From the NCBI GenBank assembly GCA_934486755.1, contig CAKSQT010000013.1, positions 1-33,170 on the forward strand: a stretch of DNA of 33,170 bases, in the 5' to 3' direction. The notes beneath the pieces were generated by a model. That model made no database searches and was not told where the DNA came from. It was given only the letters and a program-made list of their open reading frames with translations. This DNA comes from an uncultured Eubacteriales bacterium. GTDB taxonomy: Bacteria > Bacillota > Clostridia > Oscillospirales > Acutalibacteraceae. The translations under genes were made by a program, and so were the position numbers. The stretch's first letter is position 1, and the number at the start of each line of letters is the position of its first letter. Shown here piece after piece: positions 32,726-33,170 of this stretch.

Positions 32726-33170
32726 ATGAATCTTGCCGATATAAATACAATTGAACGGCTGCTTAACAAAGCGGGATTTTCCTTTAAAAAATCTCTCGGG
32801 CAGAATTTTTTGATAGACGAAACCGTTTGTCCCGCAATGGCAAACGCCGCGTGCGACGGCGATACGGGCGTGCTTGAAATAGGTCCTGGAATCGGAGTTC
32901 TGACAAAGGAGCTGTCAAAAGCCGCAAAGAAGGTCACGGCGATTGAGCTTGACGAAAGATTGCGCCCTATACTTGCCGAAACACTTAAAGACTGTGAAAA
33001 TACCGACGTTATTTTCGGCGACGCTATGAAGCTGGATCTAAACGCCGTTATAAAGGAAAAATTTTTCGATTGCGGCAAGGTGGCGGTCTGTGCAAATCTG
33101 CCTTATTACATAACGTCACCCGTAATTATGATGTTGCTTGAAAGCAAGCTGCCGATAGAAAGCATTACCG
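32726..33170 (+). CDS. rsmA: 16S rRNA dimethyladenosine transferase, 3' end cut by window
   Basis: Dimethylates two adjacent adenines near the 3' end of 16S rRNA (A1518 and A1519 in E. coli numbering) in late 30S maturation; also called ksgA. The first 148 codons are visible and remain open to the window edge. FKKSLGQNFLID is the N-terminal signature, VLEIGPGIGVLTKEL the SAM loop, TAIELDERL the acidic ribose-binding strand, and ANLPYYITSPVI the NLPY catalytic motif. AGGAGTGATC, a long anti-SD match, precedes the ATG. Roughly half of the normal 270-290 residues is missing beyond the edge. Confidence 0.97.
   Translation, partial: MNLADINTIERLLNKAGFSFKKSLGQNFLIDETVCPAMANAACDGDTGVLEIGPGIGVLTKELSKAAKKVTAIELDERLRPILAETLKDCENTDVIFGDAMKLDLNAVIKEKFFDCGKVAVCANLPYYITSPVIMMLLESKLPIESIT

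Overview
The window reads as a chromosomal segment of a low-to-middle-GC Firmicute. It is most likely a clostridial gut-type bacterium of the Oscillospirales/Ruminococcaceae kind. The signs are a CIRCE-controlled hrcA-grpE-dnaK-dnaJ operon, a DUF1292 protein, a DUF421/DUF4363 pair, strong AGGAGG-type ribosome binding sites and consensus TTGACA/TATAAT promoters. The placement is inferred from gene content, not from a database search. I see no mobile element, phage gene, tRNA, rRNA or CRISPR array.

Layout. Positions 1-7080 hold the end of gap (glyceraldehyde-3-phosphate dehydrogenase), then on the minus strand an EamA transporter with a suspect N terminus and a class A penicillin-binding protein, then on the plus strand a fused ABC ATPase/permease. 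Positions 7080-8160 are mostly non-coding by length: a probable 6S RNA (minus), a small DUF1292 gene (minus), and a plus-strand transcription unit with a consensus promoter and a strong terminator but no ordinary gene. That unit contains five tandem units of about 50 nt. Four carry a GGTGA ribosome-binding motif exactly 5 nt before an ATG that opens an ORF of only 2-9 codons, and the first unit is degenerate. This is the best candidate for something undescribed. Positions 8158-12962 are the class I heat-shock operon on the minus strand.

Positions 13055-15125 hold a LysR regulator divergent from a DUF421 membrane protein and a DUF4363 protein. Positions 15126-17738 encode a polar amino-acid ABC importer (binding protein, permease, ATPase) behind a consensus promoter and a cluster of ATGCA/TGCAT operator-like elements. 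Positions 17782-23447 are a minus-strand housekeeping run: murC, an AlaX-type tRNA-editing protein, prmA, prfB (without the usual programmed frameshift) and a trigger-factor-like lipoprotein. cca diverges from murC on the plus strand.

Positions 24735-30868 are gltBD (NADPH glutamate synthase, transcribed gltB to gltD). A good promoter lies upstream, but a terminator-like hairpin stands between it and gltB. Positions 30876-32602 hold an SPFH/stomatin protein and an unrecognised protein gene. The window ends inside rsmA (ksgA).

Functional themes are nitrogen (glutamate synthase, amino-acid import), cell wall (MurC, class A PBP), protein quality and translation (DnaK system, RF2, PrmA, CCA enzyme, AlaX, RsmA) and RNA-level control (6S RNA, mini-ORF array, leader hairpin).
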